Positions 53,108 through 61,461 are shown, numbered from the stretch's first letter. The stretch is DNA of 64,000 bases from Roseiarcus sp963823165 (GCA_963823165.1 CAWGKV010000039.1:62001-126000); one strand, 5' to 3'. A program made the numbers and translations. The notes: generated by a model not told the origin, from the sequence alone.

Positions 53108-53773
53108 CGGGAAGGCCCGCGCAGTTTTGGTCGCGGCGAAGCGTTTTCAAATGGTTAGGCGCCGAAATTTGTCCCTACGCGGGTCCCGTCGGCGGCTCGC
53201 AAACCATCCCCTGCGCTGGAAGGCGGAAGGCCTACGCGTTGAACCTCGCCGTCGACAACTAAACCACAGTCAGATCTCGTTGTCAACAAAGTGTATGATT
53301 TTCATAATACATGAAATGGTTAATTCTGAATTATGTGACATGAATGCGAATTCCCCACACGGCTCACACCCTCGCGCGAGCACGAACCGGACGTAATTTG
53401 CAATGTGCATCATGTCCCCGTAATAACCCAGGAGACGGAAACGGGTCGAACGAATGAAGGACATGGTCGCCAGCCATCTCGATCAATTCGCCTTCCGCGA
53501 GGCGCTGCTGGCCTTCGATTGGTCGCATGGCGGCTGACTACGACATCTCGAACGATGCGGCGCGACATCGCGAATGACAGGGCGAGCCGGGCGCCAACCG
53601 GACTCAACGCGAGATAAGCGCAGCGCGTTGAGAACGTGGGAGCCGTCCATCGCGAACGAGGCAAACCGCCCCCTAAAACAGATGGCCGCTCGTGCGGGCG
53701 ACGAACGCGGCGAACCGCCGATGCGCCTCCCTCCCCGGCCCGCGAAAAGGCGTCCGCGTCGGCGTTCCGGCTG
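53108..53773. other. Intergenic region at island boundary, AT-rich segment
   Basis: No supportable gene. The 53270-53420 part is far more AT-rich than anything in the preceding 50 kb and includes TGTATGATTTTCATAATACA, a partial inverted repeat. It marks a change of composition before the minus-strand island. Confidence 0.55.
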
Positions 53774-55450
53774 CTATAATCCCAGGATCGTCTGCAGGAA
53801 CCTATTGTAGAATAAGCCCTTCGGATCGAGGCGCTTACGGTAAGCGGCGAAAGCCTCCAGGCGCGCCCCGCGGCGCCGGCGAAGGTCGGCCAGGAAGTTC
53901 GGGTTGAACGGGGCCGTATGGGTGCCTGCGGCCGCGGTCGGGTCGTAGAAACCGTACATCTTGCCGTTGTGCGGGAAGCCCCCCATTTCGACCCATCCTC
54001 GCTCGACGTCGGCGAAGAACTGCAGCAGCTTCGGTGAATAGTCGGACGGCTTTTGCTCCTTCTTGACGAAGCCAATCAGGTCCAAATTGCCGAACCAAGT
54101 GTTTTGGGGATTTCCTGCGAACGTCGCCGACAGGGCCGTATCGCCCCCCTTGACGAAGCGGAACTCCATCGGCGCCGCGATGTGGAAGGCGCGGTCTTGC
54201 AAGACGATGCGCGAAACGACATCCAGGCCGTCCCACACTTTTTCGAGCCCGGCGTCGTCGAGGCGCGGCAGCGGGATGTAATAAGACATGAAAATGACTT
54301 GGACCGCCCCCGTCAGCCACAGGTCCGAATGCGATTTGTTGGCCGTTGTGACGTCTGGCTCGATCACCTCGAACGTGATTGCGGCGATGATCGAGGGGTT
54401 GGTGAGGCCGTCTTCGATGAAGCCAGAGGGGGTATTGCCGGGGCTCTTGACGTACTGCGCCTGCTCCGCCAGGTCGGCGCCATATGTAGCGATTTGCCCC
54501 AGATAGGGCGCCCCGAATTCGGGGGGCTGCTTGGCCGCAAGGACACACGCGTTATCTGGAGAGAGCGGCGCATTCGGCGTCTTCGTCGGCGGGTCGCTGA
54601 CGACATCCCACCACAGCGCGAGGAAGTTTTTGGCGTACAAAGGGAAGCCGACCGATCCAGTGGCGTAAGGGGTGAAGAACGTCTCCAGCCGAGTGTGTTC
54701 CTTCAGTAGGGTCCCAAACGTCTCCACGAAGGCCGCCTTGTCGGCGAGCCCAAATCGCTCCGTGCCTCCCTGAAGCGTCGTCGCCCAGGGGCGGTCCTCG
54801 ACATTGATCGTGACCGAGGTCACGACGCCGAGCGCGCCCAGCGACACTCTGGCGAACTGCAGGGGCGACCAGCCGCCGACCGCGGGCGACTGCGCGTCGA
54901 TCGTCGTCACGCTGCCGTCGGCAAGCACGAGGGTGAACGCCGACACCGTCTCCGCGAAGATCGGCGCGTCCATCGTCCCGCCGTGCACGTCGACCGCGGT
55001 CATTCCGCCCAGGCTGAAGAAGCCCCCGGCGGTGACCGTCGTCAGCATCAGGTTGTTCTTGGTCAGGAATGCGTCCAGCTCGTCCTCGCGGACGCCGGTA
55101 TTCACCGTGACTTGTTTGCTTCCCGGCCCCAGCACGAGGCGCTCGTCCTGACCGGGCCCCAAATCTCTGTAGCAGGACATATCGATAAGGAACGCCTGGG
55201 TCTGCGGCGCCGAGTCGCGGTCCTCGTCGACGACCAGCGGCGCCTGCGAATGCCGCTGTCCGGACACGCGCACCGTCGCGCCCGGCGCCTTCGCCGCCTC
55301 GGCGAGCGCGGATTTCAATTCTGCGAGGTTCGTCGGCGTGAAGTAGTACTTCACGCCATCGGAAGCCGGCTCATGGACCAGATTGCCGCTCCAGTTCCGC
55401 CAGACCGGGGCCCAGGGGGACGGGACGCTCGCGTTTGGGTCATTCGACAT
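53774..55450 (-). CDS. FAD-linked oxidase (VAO/aldonolactone-oxidase-like)
   Basis: A 558-residue flavoenzyme of the PCMH/VAO superfamily. The FAD-binding N-domain shows VRVSGQRHSQAPLVVDE, where His is the probable covalent FAD ligand as in sugar-lactone oxidases, and TAGGFFSLGGMTAVDVHGGT. The C-terminus AFAAYRKRLDPKGLFYNRF matches the aldonolactone oxidase end. The central 200 residues are divergent. No signal peptide. It is last in the minus-strand island and may oxidise a sugar or lactone; the substrate is unknown. Confidence 0.88.
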   Translation of the reverse strand: MSNDPNASVPSPWAPVWRNWSGNLVHEPASDGVKYYFTPTNLAELKSALAEAAKAPGATVRVSGQRHSQAPLVVDEDRDSAPQTQAFLIDMSCYRDLGPGQDERLVLGPGSKQVTVNTGVREDELDAFLTKNNLMLTTVTAGGFFSLGGMTAVDVHGGTMDAPIFAETVSAFTLVLADGSVTTIDAQSPAVGGWSPLQFARVSLGALGVVTSVTINVEDRPWATTLQGGTERFGLADKAAFVETFGTLLKEHTRLETFFTPYATGSVGFPLYAKNFLALWWDVVSDPPTKTPNAPLSPDNACVLAAKQPPEFGAPYLGQIATYGADLAEQAQYVKSPGNTPSGFIEDGLTNPSIIAAITFEVIEPDVTTANKSHSDLWLTGAVQVIFMSYYIPLPRLDDAGLEKVWDGLDVVSRIVLQDRAFHIAAPMEFRFVKGGDTALSATFAGNPQNTWFGNLDLIGFVKKEQKPSDYSPKLLQFFADVERGWVEMGGFPHNGKMYGFYDPTAAAGTHTAPFNPNFLADLRRRRGARLEAFAAYRKRLDPKGLFYNRFLQTILGL

Positions 55451-55470
55451 TTTGGAGTATCTCTGAAAAG

Positions 55471-56049
55471 TCAGTCTCGGGGCGCCATGCGCAGCCTCCG
55501 GCCTCCGCTTGCCTGGAGTCCACTGGTCTCTCCAGCGTCATCTGCAGCGATAGGATCCGACAGATCCAAGAAGTTGACGCTGCGCCCGTCGCCGAAGCGG
55601 ATCTGCACAACGCGGACAAACACCGCTACATTCCTAGGTATCATGCTTGTGCCATACACGTCCATTTCCGAAGTCAGACGCATCTTTTTGTTCGTGAGCA
55701 ATTGGAGAGCGTTTATAAAGTTGGCCTGCTCTTGAGATTTTGACTTGAGAACCGTGTCCTGAGCATTCTGATAGCGTTGGTAGTCGCTCTTCCCCATAAT
55801 GAGACCGAGCGCACCCAGCACGCCTCTCGCGAAATAGCCTGCAGCAAAATCTCCAGCGAGCTGCTGGACTTGATCATCGGTGAAGAAGCGTTTGTTCTGC
55901 TGGAGCCATTGTGCCATCAATTCGCCGCTAACTGCGTCGATCTCATGATCGACCTCTACTCTGCACCGCGCACCCAACTGAACGCGGGCGCCACTGGCGA
56001 TCTGTCCGTGACCGCCTACGATCCGCAACGACGGCAGGGAAGCCTCCAT
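55471..56049 (-). CDS. Unrecognised protein, paralogue A
   Basis: A 192-residue protein without signal peptide or long hydrophobic helix. It shares blocks with the interrupted gene at 56117: GQIASGARVQLGARCRVEVD and WLQQNKRFFTDDQ in the N-half, then MDVYGTSMIPRNVAVFVRVV and LDLSDPIAADDAGETSG in the C-half. Between them is a glycine-rich stretch (AAGYFARGVLGALGLIMG). No family is known to me. ATG 56049 is preferred to a TTG four codons earlier. It lies 20 bases upstream of the FAD-oxidase gene, and a 15-bp hairpin precedes it. Confidence 0.7.
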   Translation of the reverse strand: MEASLPSLRIVGGHGQIASGARVQLGARCRVEVDHEIDAVSGELMAQWLQQNKRFFTDDQVQQLAGDFAAGYFARGVLGALGLIMGKSDYQRYQNAQDTVLKSKSQEQANFINALQLLTNKKMRLTSEMDVYGTSMIPRNVAVFVRVVQIRFGDGRSVNFLDLSDPIAADDAGETSGLQASGGRRLRMAPRD

Positions 56050-56065
56050 TTCGGGTCCCAACCAA

Positions 56066-56098
56066 GCAGGCTCGCTACGGATCCCGTAGCGAGCCTGC
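56066..56098. repeat. Perfect 15-bp stem, 3-nt loop hairpin
   Basis: GCAGGCTCGCTACGG-ATC-CCGTAGCGAGCCTGC lies between the two paralogous genes, 16 bases from the start of the downstream one. In minus-strand RNA no U-run follows, so a processing site, attenuator or mRNA-stabilising stem is as likely as a terminator. Confidence 0.8.
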
Positions 56099-56116
56099 CT
56101 GAGTGAGAATTGTTTG

Positions 56117-56740
56117 TCAGGTCTTCACAATGTTCAACTTAGTCGGCTTGGCATCTGCGACGCCCGTGTCTCCGTTCGAGTCCGCTGCCACGGGGTTCGA
56201 CTGATTGATGACCTGCATGCTCGTGCCGTCGTCAAAAGTGATCGTGGAGATCTGCGCGAAGACGAAGGCCTGAGTGGGAAGCATGCTCACTCCCACGATG
56301 GAGACGTCGCCCGTCACTTTCACTTTTGACGCTTGCAACTTCTGTGCTGACTTGACGACGTCTGTCTGTGAATTAGTGTCTGTCGTGACTTGTTTAGCAT
56401 TGGCGTTCTGGAAGAAGTTCTCATTGCTGGAACTTGAGGCGCCCCACGCAAAGATGGCGTTCCAGCCGCTTGCCGTATTGCTCGCGTCGAGGTGCCTTTA
56501 AATCGTGCTCTGCTGGTCGTTCGTGAAGACATGCTTGTTCTCTTTGAACCAGCTTTGGGTTGTCTCGTTAGTGACAAGAAGCATCTCGATTTCGACATGG
56601 GCTGTCACTGTCGCGCCCCTCTGCACCTGAGCGCCTGCCTTCGTGATTTGGCCGTACCCGTTGGTGTAGGTGTAAGTCGTACCAGTGGTCTTTTCCAACA
56701 ATCTTGCACCGAGGACCGGGACTTTCGCAAGTAGTGTCAT
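56117..56740 (-). pseudogene. Unrecognised protein, paralogue B, interrupted by in-frame TAA
   Basis: The N-part (MTLLAKVPVLGARLLEKTTG to FKENKHVFTNDQQSTI) ends at TAA 56498-56500. The same frame then continues as RHLDASNTASGWNAIFAWGA and KVKVTGDVSIVGVSMLPTQA to NQSNPVAADSNGDTG, matching paralogue A in both halves. So one nonsense codon splits a gene of about 207 codons. A single substitution would restore it. AGGA lies eight bases before ATG 56740. It may be a recent pseudogene, a sequencing error, or two separately translated halves (a TTG at 56338 is possible). Confidence 0.7.
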
Positions 56741-56895
56741 GGCTAACATCCTATATTGCGGAATTCGCTATGAGGCAACTACCCCAGCGACACTCATATT
56801 AAATTGGTCTTCCACCCCGGTGTCTGTTCAAAATTGCTCACTATCGAGAAAATTCTGGAGGCGACAGCGAGCTTGCACGCGGCAAATTCCATCGG

Positions 56896-57663
56896 TCAGT
56901 CGCGGAGGAGGACGTTCAGAAGCGAGCTGCGGACGCGCAGACCCTCGTTGTACTCGATGAACCCGAGTTTACGGAATTTGTTCATGAAGAAGCTGACGCG
57001 CGACCGGGTCGTTCCGATCATCTCGGCCAAGGTCTCCTGGCAGACTTTGGGCACCACCGCTTCCAGTTTCCCTTCCTCCCCGAAGTTGGCCATCAGCAAC
57101 AAAAGCCGCGCTAGGCGCTTTTCGCTCGAATTGAAGAACTGGTCGACGAGATCTTCCTCGATGCGAATTTTGCGGGTCAGCAGGTGCGAGATGAAGAGCG
57201 CGGAAAATTCCGGTTCGCCTCGCAGGAGCGCGACCATGCTCGATTTTTCGAGGCGCGTGAGCGTACAGTCCGCCGCGGCGACAGCGGTCGCCAAGCGCCG
57301 CGGTTGACCGACAAGACACTCCTCGCCGAAGAAATCGCCAACTCCGAGGACGGCGAGGATGGCTTCCTTGCCTTGCCTGGAGGAAACCCGTAGTTCGATT
57401 CTGCCTCTATCAATGTAGAAGATGGCGTCCGCCGGATCTCCCTGCAGGAAGATGATCTGCTGACGAATCTCGCACCTCGTTTTTCCAGACTCGACCTTCG
57501 CCAAGAACGACTTTGTATCGAAGGAGGGCTGTCCTGCGGCGCTCAACAAAGCGGGCCACGCGGCAGCGCGAGAAGGGTGCTCGGGGTGAGTTCGGCTGTT
57601 GTTGGCCCAAGCGGGCGTCATGAGCGGACGGATTGATTGTTCGGATTGCATCAGGCCAGACAT
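56896..57663 (-). CDS. Crp/Fnr family transcriptional regulator
   Basis: A 255-residue regulator. The cyclic-nucleotide-binding barrel spans about residues 50-165 with IIFLQGDPADAIFYIDRGRI and VLGVGDFFGEECLVGQPRRL. The C-terminal winged helix has CQETLAEMIGTTRSRVSFFM then NKFRKLGFIEYNEGLRV. There is no N-terminal Cys cluster, so it is not an oxygen-sensing FNR. An extra N-terminal tail of about 45 residues is present. It sits in the middle of the island on the same strand and is its probable local regulator. Confidence 0.92.
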   Translation of the reverse strand: MSGLMQSEQSIRPLMTPAWANNSRTHPEHPSRAAAWPALLSAAGQPSFDTKSFLAKVESGKTRCEIRQQIIFLQGDPADAIFYIDRGRIELRVSSRQGKEAILAVLGVGDFFGEECLVGQPRRLATAVAAADCTLTRLEKSSMVALLRGEPEFSALFISHLLTRKIRIEEDLVDQFFNSSEKRLARLLLLMANFGEEGKLEAVVPKVCQETLAEMIGTTRSRVSFFMNKFRKLGFIEYNEGLRVRSSLLNVLLRD

Positions 57664-57691
57664 TGTGTGGGATTTCGGATGGGATTCTCGC

Positions 57692-58360
57692 TCAAACTAA
57701 AGTGAGGACGCCCGGACGCGTGACGACCTCGTTCTCCCCATGGACCAGAACGATGGGTCCGGCGTAGCTCACGAAGGAAGTCAGCTTGCCGTTTGCGAAA
57801 GCAAAGGAGGTCACAGGTATAAAGGCATTGACATTCGGATTCGCGGTTGTAGCGATCAATTCGCCATCGAGTCGAATGTTCGCCGGATCCAAACGGAGGA
57901 GGCTTTCTAATAGTTCCTGCGCTTGTAAGACTTGAAACGGGCCAAAATGAACATCATTTTTGTTTTCGTAATCTATAATATTTCCATTAGTTACATAAGA
58001 AAACGCTGCTAGCGCATACTGTGACGTGTATCTTTCAACCTGATTGATATCTATCGAAATTGGCATTAAACGAACAATCAAGTCTTCTTTCTCTTTTCCG
58101 ATAATATCTAGTAGCTTATTCCGCCAGCTTCTGAAATCTGCACCGTTGACTGCCACGAAATCGGCAGAGAATTGGATCCGGACCGTGCCAGAGACACCTC
58201 CTTCAAGTTCCGCACTTATTTCAGTATGCCCATTGGATACTTGTCCAGATATCGTAGACAACGTGGAAATCGTCGCAGGGGTCTCAGATATTTGAGCTTG
58301 TATATTTAGCGCTCGATGTGATGAATTCGAGAGGTTGATAATGTTGTTAACGAATTTCAT
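57692..58360 (-). CDS. Unrecognised protein in DUF1842 island
   Basis: A 222-residue protein starting MKFVNNIINLSNSSHRALNI. It has SAELEGGVSGTVRIQFSADF, a charged helix DFRSWRNKLLDIIGKEKEDL and a hydrophobic beta-rich C-terminus (FVSYAGPIVLVHGENEVV). No signal peptide. Its codons are noticeably AT-richer than the rest of the window. I recognise no family; a remote relation to paralogues A and B is conceivable. An upstream in-frame ATG at 58420 lacks a ribosome site. The Crp/Fnr gene follows 28 bases after its stop. Confidence 0.65.
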   Translation of the reverse strand: MKFVNNIINLSNSSHRALNIQAQISETPATISTLSTISGQVSNGHTEISAELEGGVSGTVRIQFSADFVAVNGADFRSWRNKLLDIIGKEKEDLIVRLMPISIDINQVERYTSQYALAAFSYVTNGNIIDYENKNDVHFGPFQVLQAQELLESLLRLDPANIRLDGELIATTANPNVNAFIPVTSFAFANGKLTSFVSYAGPIVLVHGENEVVTRPGVLTLV

Positions 58361-58652
58361 AAGACACCCGCGATTGGTTTCGGTTACATAACGCATACAA
58401 ATTGATACTGTGCGCTGCATATTTATTTTTTTATCTACGCAATTCCTGTGATACTTGAATATTTAAAGAAACGCCGCTCGATGACGGTCCACGGGAGTTA
58501 CGGAGTTGTAGAGTCGAGGAAGGGCGCGGCGGCTTGAGGCCTCACCAATCGCTCAAGCGGTTACCGGAGGCACACCCGCTATTCACCAATTCTTGCCCTC
58601 CTCGCCGTTGCGGCGCACGACGAACGCCTCGCTCGCAACACCTCGGGCGAAC

Positions 58653-58681
58653 CTGTCGAGCCAGCCCTGCGGGCTCGACAG
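58653..58681. repeat. 9-bp inverted repeat hairpin
   Basis: CTGTCGAGC and GCTCGACAG are perfect arms separated by 11 bases. It is located just before direct repeat copy 1 and downstream of the DUF1842 gene. Confidence 0.7.
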
Positions 58682-58689
58682 GAGCAAAC

Positions 58690-58763
58690 TTAACCGCCCG
58701 ATTTCCGCACTAACATCGGGAAACCGCCCTGATTATTCCCTAGGGGAACCCCATCCGAAGCCT
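58690..58763. repeat. ~75-bp direct repeat, copy 1
   Basis: It begins TTAACCGCCCGAT, contains AACATCGGG (forming a CCCGAT/ATCGGG stem) and TTCCCTAGGG, and ends CCCCATCCGAAGCCT. A diverged direct copy is at 59451-59525, on the other side of the DUF1842 gene. Confidence 0.75.
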
Positions 58764-58823
58764 CCACCCGACGCCTGGATAGCAGACGCACCCCGCCGCC
58801 GCGCGCTCGCGGCGATGCCGCGC

Positions 58824-59246
58824 CTACTCTTGCAAAAGCCACCTCACCTTGACCGGCACGTTCTGGACGTGGTGAATGGGGGCCTCGACGCCGCCATGAA
58901 GATAGCTATAGCTGGCCTTCCCCGCTGTGCCCCATATTCCGTCGAGGGTGATCGAAAGTTGCGAGACATAAGTGGCGCCAACCCTCGGCGGCGACGGGAC
59001 TCCCTGCAGCGAATACATCTGATGACTCTGGCCGCCGAAGACCTCTTGGGTGACCAACCCATGGAAAGCGGTGGTCGCGTGCAACGGTGGGTTGATCGCC
59101 TGTGTCAGCGAGCCGTGGCCCGTGACAGTGCTGCTGTTCCGCGGCACCGACAAAAGTGCCTTTAAGGTTGGCGCGCCGGGCAGGCCCGTACCGATTGTGA
59201 ATTCGCCGGTGTGGTTGAAGGGAAATTCGATATCTGATTCAGGCAT
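58824..59246 (-). CDS. DUF1842-like protein
   Basis: A 140-residue protein: FTIGTGLPGAPTLKALLSVP, VTGHGSLTQAINPPLHATTA, FHGLVTQEVFGGQSHQMYSL, then LDGIWGTAGKASYSYL and VKVRWLL. These blocks match the DUF1842 pattern as I know it from Burkholderia-type proteins. It is beta-rich with no signal peptide; function is unknown. GGGAG lies eight bases before ATG 59246; the ATG at 59276 is less favoured. It is the first gene of the minus-strand island and is bracketed by direct repeats. Confidence 0.75.
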   Translation of the reverse strand: MPESDIEFPFNHTGEFTIGTGLPGAPTLKALLSVPRNSSTVTGHGSLTQAINPPLHATTAFHGLVTQEVFGGQSHQMYSLQGVPSPPRVGATYVSQLSITLDGIWGTAGKASYSYLHGGVEAPIHHVQNVPVKVRWLLQE

Positions 59247-59450
59247 ATTGATGCTCCCGGAGGTTGTGGTTCGCATGTCCCAAGTTGCTACTTAAGTGCA
59301 GTTACGGTCACCCTTAACTCAAGTCAGAAGAATTGAACCGCGGCGCCGTGATGGCAAGTCCTCTTTTCTCTAGACTGTTGCGGATACTCCCCGCGGGCAA
59401 AACTGGCCAAAGTCGAAAAGCCAATCCTCAGCAGGTCCGCGGCAGACAAA

Positions 59451-59525
59451 TTAACCGCCCGATCCCCGCGCGAACATCGGGGCTTCGCCCTGATTTTTCC
59501 CTAGGGAAACCCCATCCGAAGCCTC
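59451..59525. repeat. ~75-bp direct repeat, copy 2
   Basis: Starts TTAACCGCCCGATCCCCGCG and carries the same AACATCGGG, TTCCCTAGGG and CCCCATCCGAAGCCTC elements as copy 1, in the same orientation. The differences are scattered substitutions and one- or two-base indels. Confidence 0.75.
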
Positions 59526-59750
59526 GGGGATTCCCCGACGACCTGCCGCGCCGCGACAACCCGAGGTTACAAAGAGGGCAGGACAGGTTGTGCCACGACG
59601 CCGCGGCGCCGCGCGATGGTTTCATCGGCTTGCGGGCGGATAGGCCCTCGCCCCGGCCCTCAGCTCTACGGAATGCACACATCTGCGTGGCGCCACGAGC
59701 GCCGCGAGAGCGGAAGTCGTTTTCCCCCGAATATCAGGCAGTTGGGCGCC

Positions 59751-59800
59751 CCTTCTCCACGAAGTGGGGAAGGTGTCGGGCGAAGCCCGACGGATGGGGT
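59751..59800 (-). repeat. Palindromic intergenic repeat, copy 1
   Basis: CCTTCTCCACGAAGTGGGGA then AGG, followed by TCGGGCGAAGCCCGA and CGGATGGGGT: two adjacent stems. Inverted relative to the element at 59878. This type (ACCCCATCCG... CCTTCCCC...GGGGAAGG) is dispersed in Rhizobiales genomes. Confidence 0.75.
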
Positions 59801-59877
59801 GTGGAAAGCAGGAATACGTCGTCGAAGGTTCGCTCTTATGGTCGTGCAATCGTGCGGGCGTCGAAGCGGCGGGCCGT

Positions 59878-59924
59878 ACCCCATCCGGCCCTCCGGGCCA
59901 CCTTCCCCAGCAAGCTGGGGAAGG
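59878..59924 (+). repeat. Palindromic intergenic repeat, copy 2
   Basis: ACCCCATCCGGCCCTCCGGG followed by the 10-bp stem CCTTCCCCAG-CAAG-CTGGGGAAGG. Together with copy 1 it forms an inverted pair about 80 bases apart, as in bacterial interspersed mosaic elements. Confidence 0.8.
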
Positions 59925-59970
59925 GGTCCGCGCCGCGATTTGAGATGTGTGAATGCGGTAGCCTTAGCCC

Positions 59971-60378
59971 TCACCCTGCCCCGCCGTCGAGCGCGGCGCG
60001 GATGGCGGAGAGCGCCTTCCCGTTCAGCTCCTGCTTGCTGACGCAGCCGCTCGCGCCGGCCTCAAGCGCGCGTTCAACATAGATAGGGCCGTCGTCGATC
60101 GACATCATGAGCACCGGCACGCCGTCGTGGCGCGCGCGAATCTCCCGCACGAGATCGAGGCCGAGGCCGTCCTCGAAGGAAAAATCGGCCATGACGAGCC
60201 CGGGGCCGGCGGCGGCGATCGCGTCGAGCGCCTCCTGCGCGGTCGCGGCTTCGGCGCAGACCGCAAGGTCGGGCTCGGCGCCGATGAGGGCCGCGAGCCC
60301 GCGCCGAAGCAGGGGATTGGCGTCGACAATGAGGATGCGCCGCTTCTCCGGCGTCCCCCTTCCAGGGTCATCGGACAT
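59971..60378 (-). CDS. Receiver-only response regulator
   Basis: A 135-residue single receiver domain. The acidic pair is LIVDANPLLRRGL (canonical DD becomes DA), the phospho-acceptor Asp is in GLVMADFSFEDGLGLDLVRE, the Thr/Ser switch is VLMMSIDDGP, and the conserved Lys is in GCVSKQELNGKAL. There is no output domain. The sequence resembles the receiver of the NarL-type regulator 400 bases upstream, so it may compete for the same kinase or be a duplicated receiver. Loss of the second acidic residue could alter Mg2+ binding. Confidence 0.85.
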   Translation of the reverse strand: MSDDPGRGTPEKRRILIVDANPLLRRGLAALIGAEPDLAVCAEAATAQEALDAIAAAGPGLVMADFSFEDGLGLDLVREIRARHDGVPVLMMSIDDGPIYVERALEAGASGCVSKQELNGKALSAIRAALDGGAG

Positions 60379-60536
60379 GGATTCGGTTTGTCCTTTCCCG
60401 GCGAGGTCTTACGCGTCTGCTTCAAAAGCCCACCGCCCTCGTCCTGAGGCGCCCCGAAGGGGCCTCGAAGGACGATCCATTTGGCGTCGCAAGCGCCCTC
60501 TGGAGCATCCCCTCGCCGGGCTCGGGGCAGGCTCTT

Positions 60537-60600
60537 CGAGACCCTTTTGCTTTCGCAAAGGGCGCCTCATGATGAGGTCCATGACTTTTGAAACAAACAC
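60537..60600 (+). repeat. Dispersed repeat, copy 1
   Basis: It contains TTTTGCTTTCGCAAAGGGCG, then CCTCATGATGAGGTCCATGA and CTTTTGAAACAAACAC. The second copy starts 156 bases downstream. Confidence 0.8.
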
Positions 60601-60692
60601 TTATGCGCAAACGCTCCCGCCGCGCATCGGGGGCGACGCCTATTTTTCTTATCGGGGAAAGCCCGATGGAGCACGACCCGCGGCTTCATCCT

Positions 60693-60756
60693 TCGAGGCC
60701 CTTTGCTTTCGCAAAGGGCGCCTCAGGATGAGGTCCATGACTTTTGCAACAGACAC
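60693..60756 (+). repeat. Dispersed repeat, copy 2
   Basis: Same sequence as copy 1 with about five changes. GCCCTTTGC-TTTC-GCAAAGGGC (60698-60719) is a perfect 9-bp stem with a 4-nt loop. It ends just before the 3' end of the NarL-type regulator. Confidence 0.8.
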
Positions 60757-60777
60757 ACCGCGCGAACGCCGATCCGG

Positions 60778-61461
60778 TCAGCGGATCTCGCCGGTTTCGA
60801 CGAAGCGGACGGCGCGCCGCACCAGCTCGGGCGCCCCGTCGATGTCCAGCTTCTGCTTCAAGTGTTCGCGATAGGATTCGATCGTCTTGGGGCTCAGATT
60901 GAGGATCGGCGCGATCTCGCGCGTGCGCCGCCCCTCCCCGATCAGCCGGAACACCTGCAACTCGCGGTCGCTGAGCGCCGCGAGCGGCGATTTGGGTTTT
61001 CGGTCGCCGCCGACGAATCGCGACGCCAGCTCCATGCCGAGCGCTTCGCTCATATAGATCCGGCCGGCGAGCACGCGGCGGATGGCGGCAAGCACCGCCT
61101 CGCCGAGCTGTTGCTTGGCGAGATAGCCGCGCGCGCCGGCTCGCAACGCGCGCTCGGCATAGATCGCTTCCGGATGCATGGAGAGCGCCAGCGCCGGGAT
61201 CGGCGGGCTCCTGATTTTCAGCGCCTTCACCAGGTCGAGGCCGTCCTCGCCGCCCTCGAGCGAGAGATCGACGATCGCGAGGTCGGGAGGGCGCCGGGCG
61301 ATGGCCTCGAGCGCGGCCTGGCGATTGCCGGCCTCGGCGGCAGACGACGAGGTCGGGTTCGCTGTCGATCAGGGCGGTCAGCCCGCGCCGCATCAGCGGA
61401 TGGTCGTCGACGAGGAGGATCGCTTTTTCCCGGGCGTGCGCTCAGGCGGGATTGCCGACAT
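60778..61461 (-). pseudogene. NarL/FixJ-type response regulator, two frameshifts
   Basis: The start MSAIPPERTPGKK (ATG 61461) is followed by a frame change to ILLVDDHPLMRRGLTALIDS, then a second change into AEAGNRQAALEAIARRPPDL, which runs on in the original frame through GEDGLDLVKALK, HPEAIYAERALRAGARGYLA and the LuxR HTH LSDRELQVFRLIGEGRRTRE and LNLSPKTIESYREHLKQKL. One base appears missing near 61420 and one extra near 61347. With both corrected it is a complete, normal regulator with intact DD, phospho-Asp and HTH. It lies next to its probable kinase. Confidence 0.8.

Larger units (their letters stand above)
58421..58823. other. Intergenic region with hairpin and repeat
   Basis: No gene seen. 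It carries a 9-bp stem (58653-58681) and the first of two ~75-bp direct repeats (58690-58763). The part next to 58421-58470 is AT-rich and may hold the promoter for the gene at 58360. Confidence 0.5.
59277..59970. other. Long intergenic region with repeats
   Basis: About 700 bases without a supportable gene. It holds direct repeat copy 2 (59451-59525) and two inverted palindromic elements (59751-59800 and 59878-59924). It separates the DUF1842 island from the two-component genes. Confidence 0.55.
60379..60777. other. Intergenic region of dispersed repeats
   Basis: It lies between the receiver-only regulator and the NarL-type regulator. No gene is supported. It contains two direct repeats (60537-60600, 60693-60756) and, around 60414-60470, a diverged inverted copy beginning GCTTCAAAAG. 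Confidence 0.65.
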
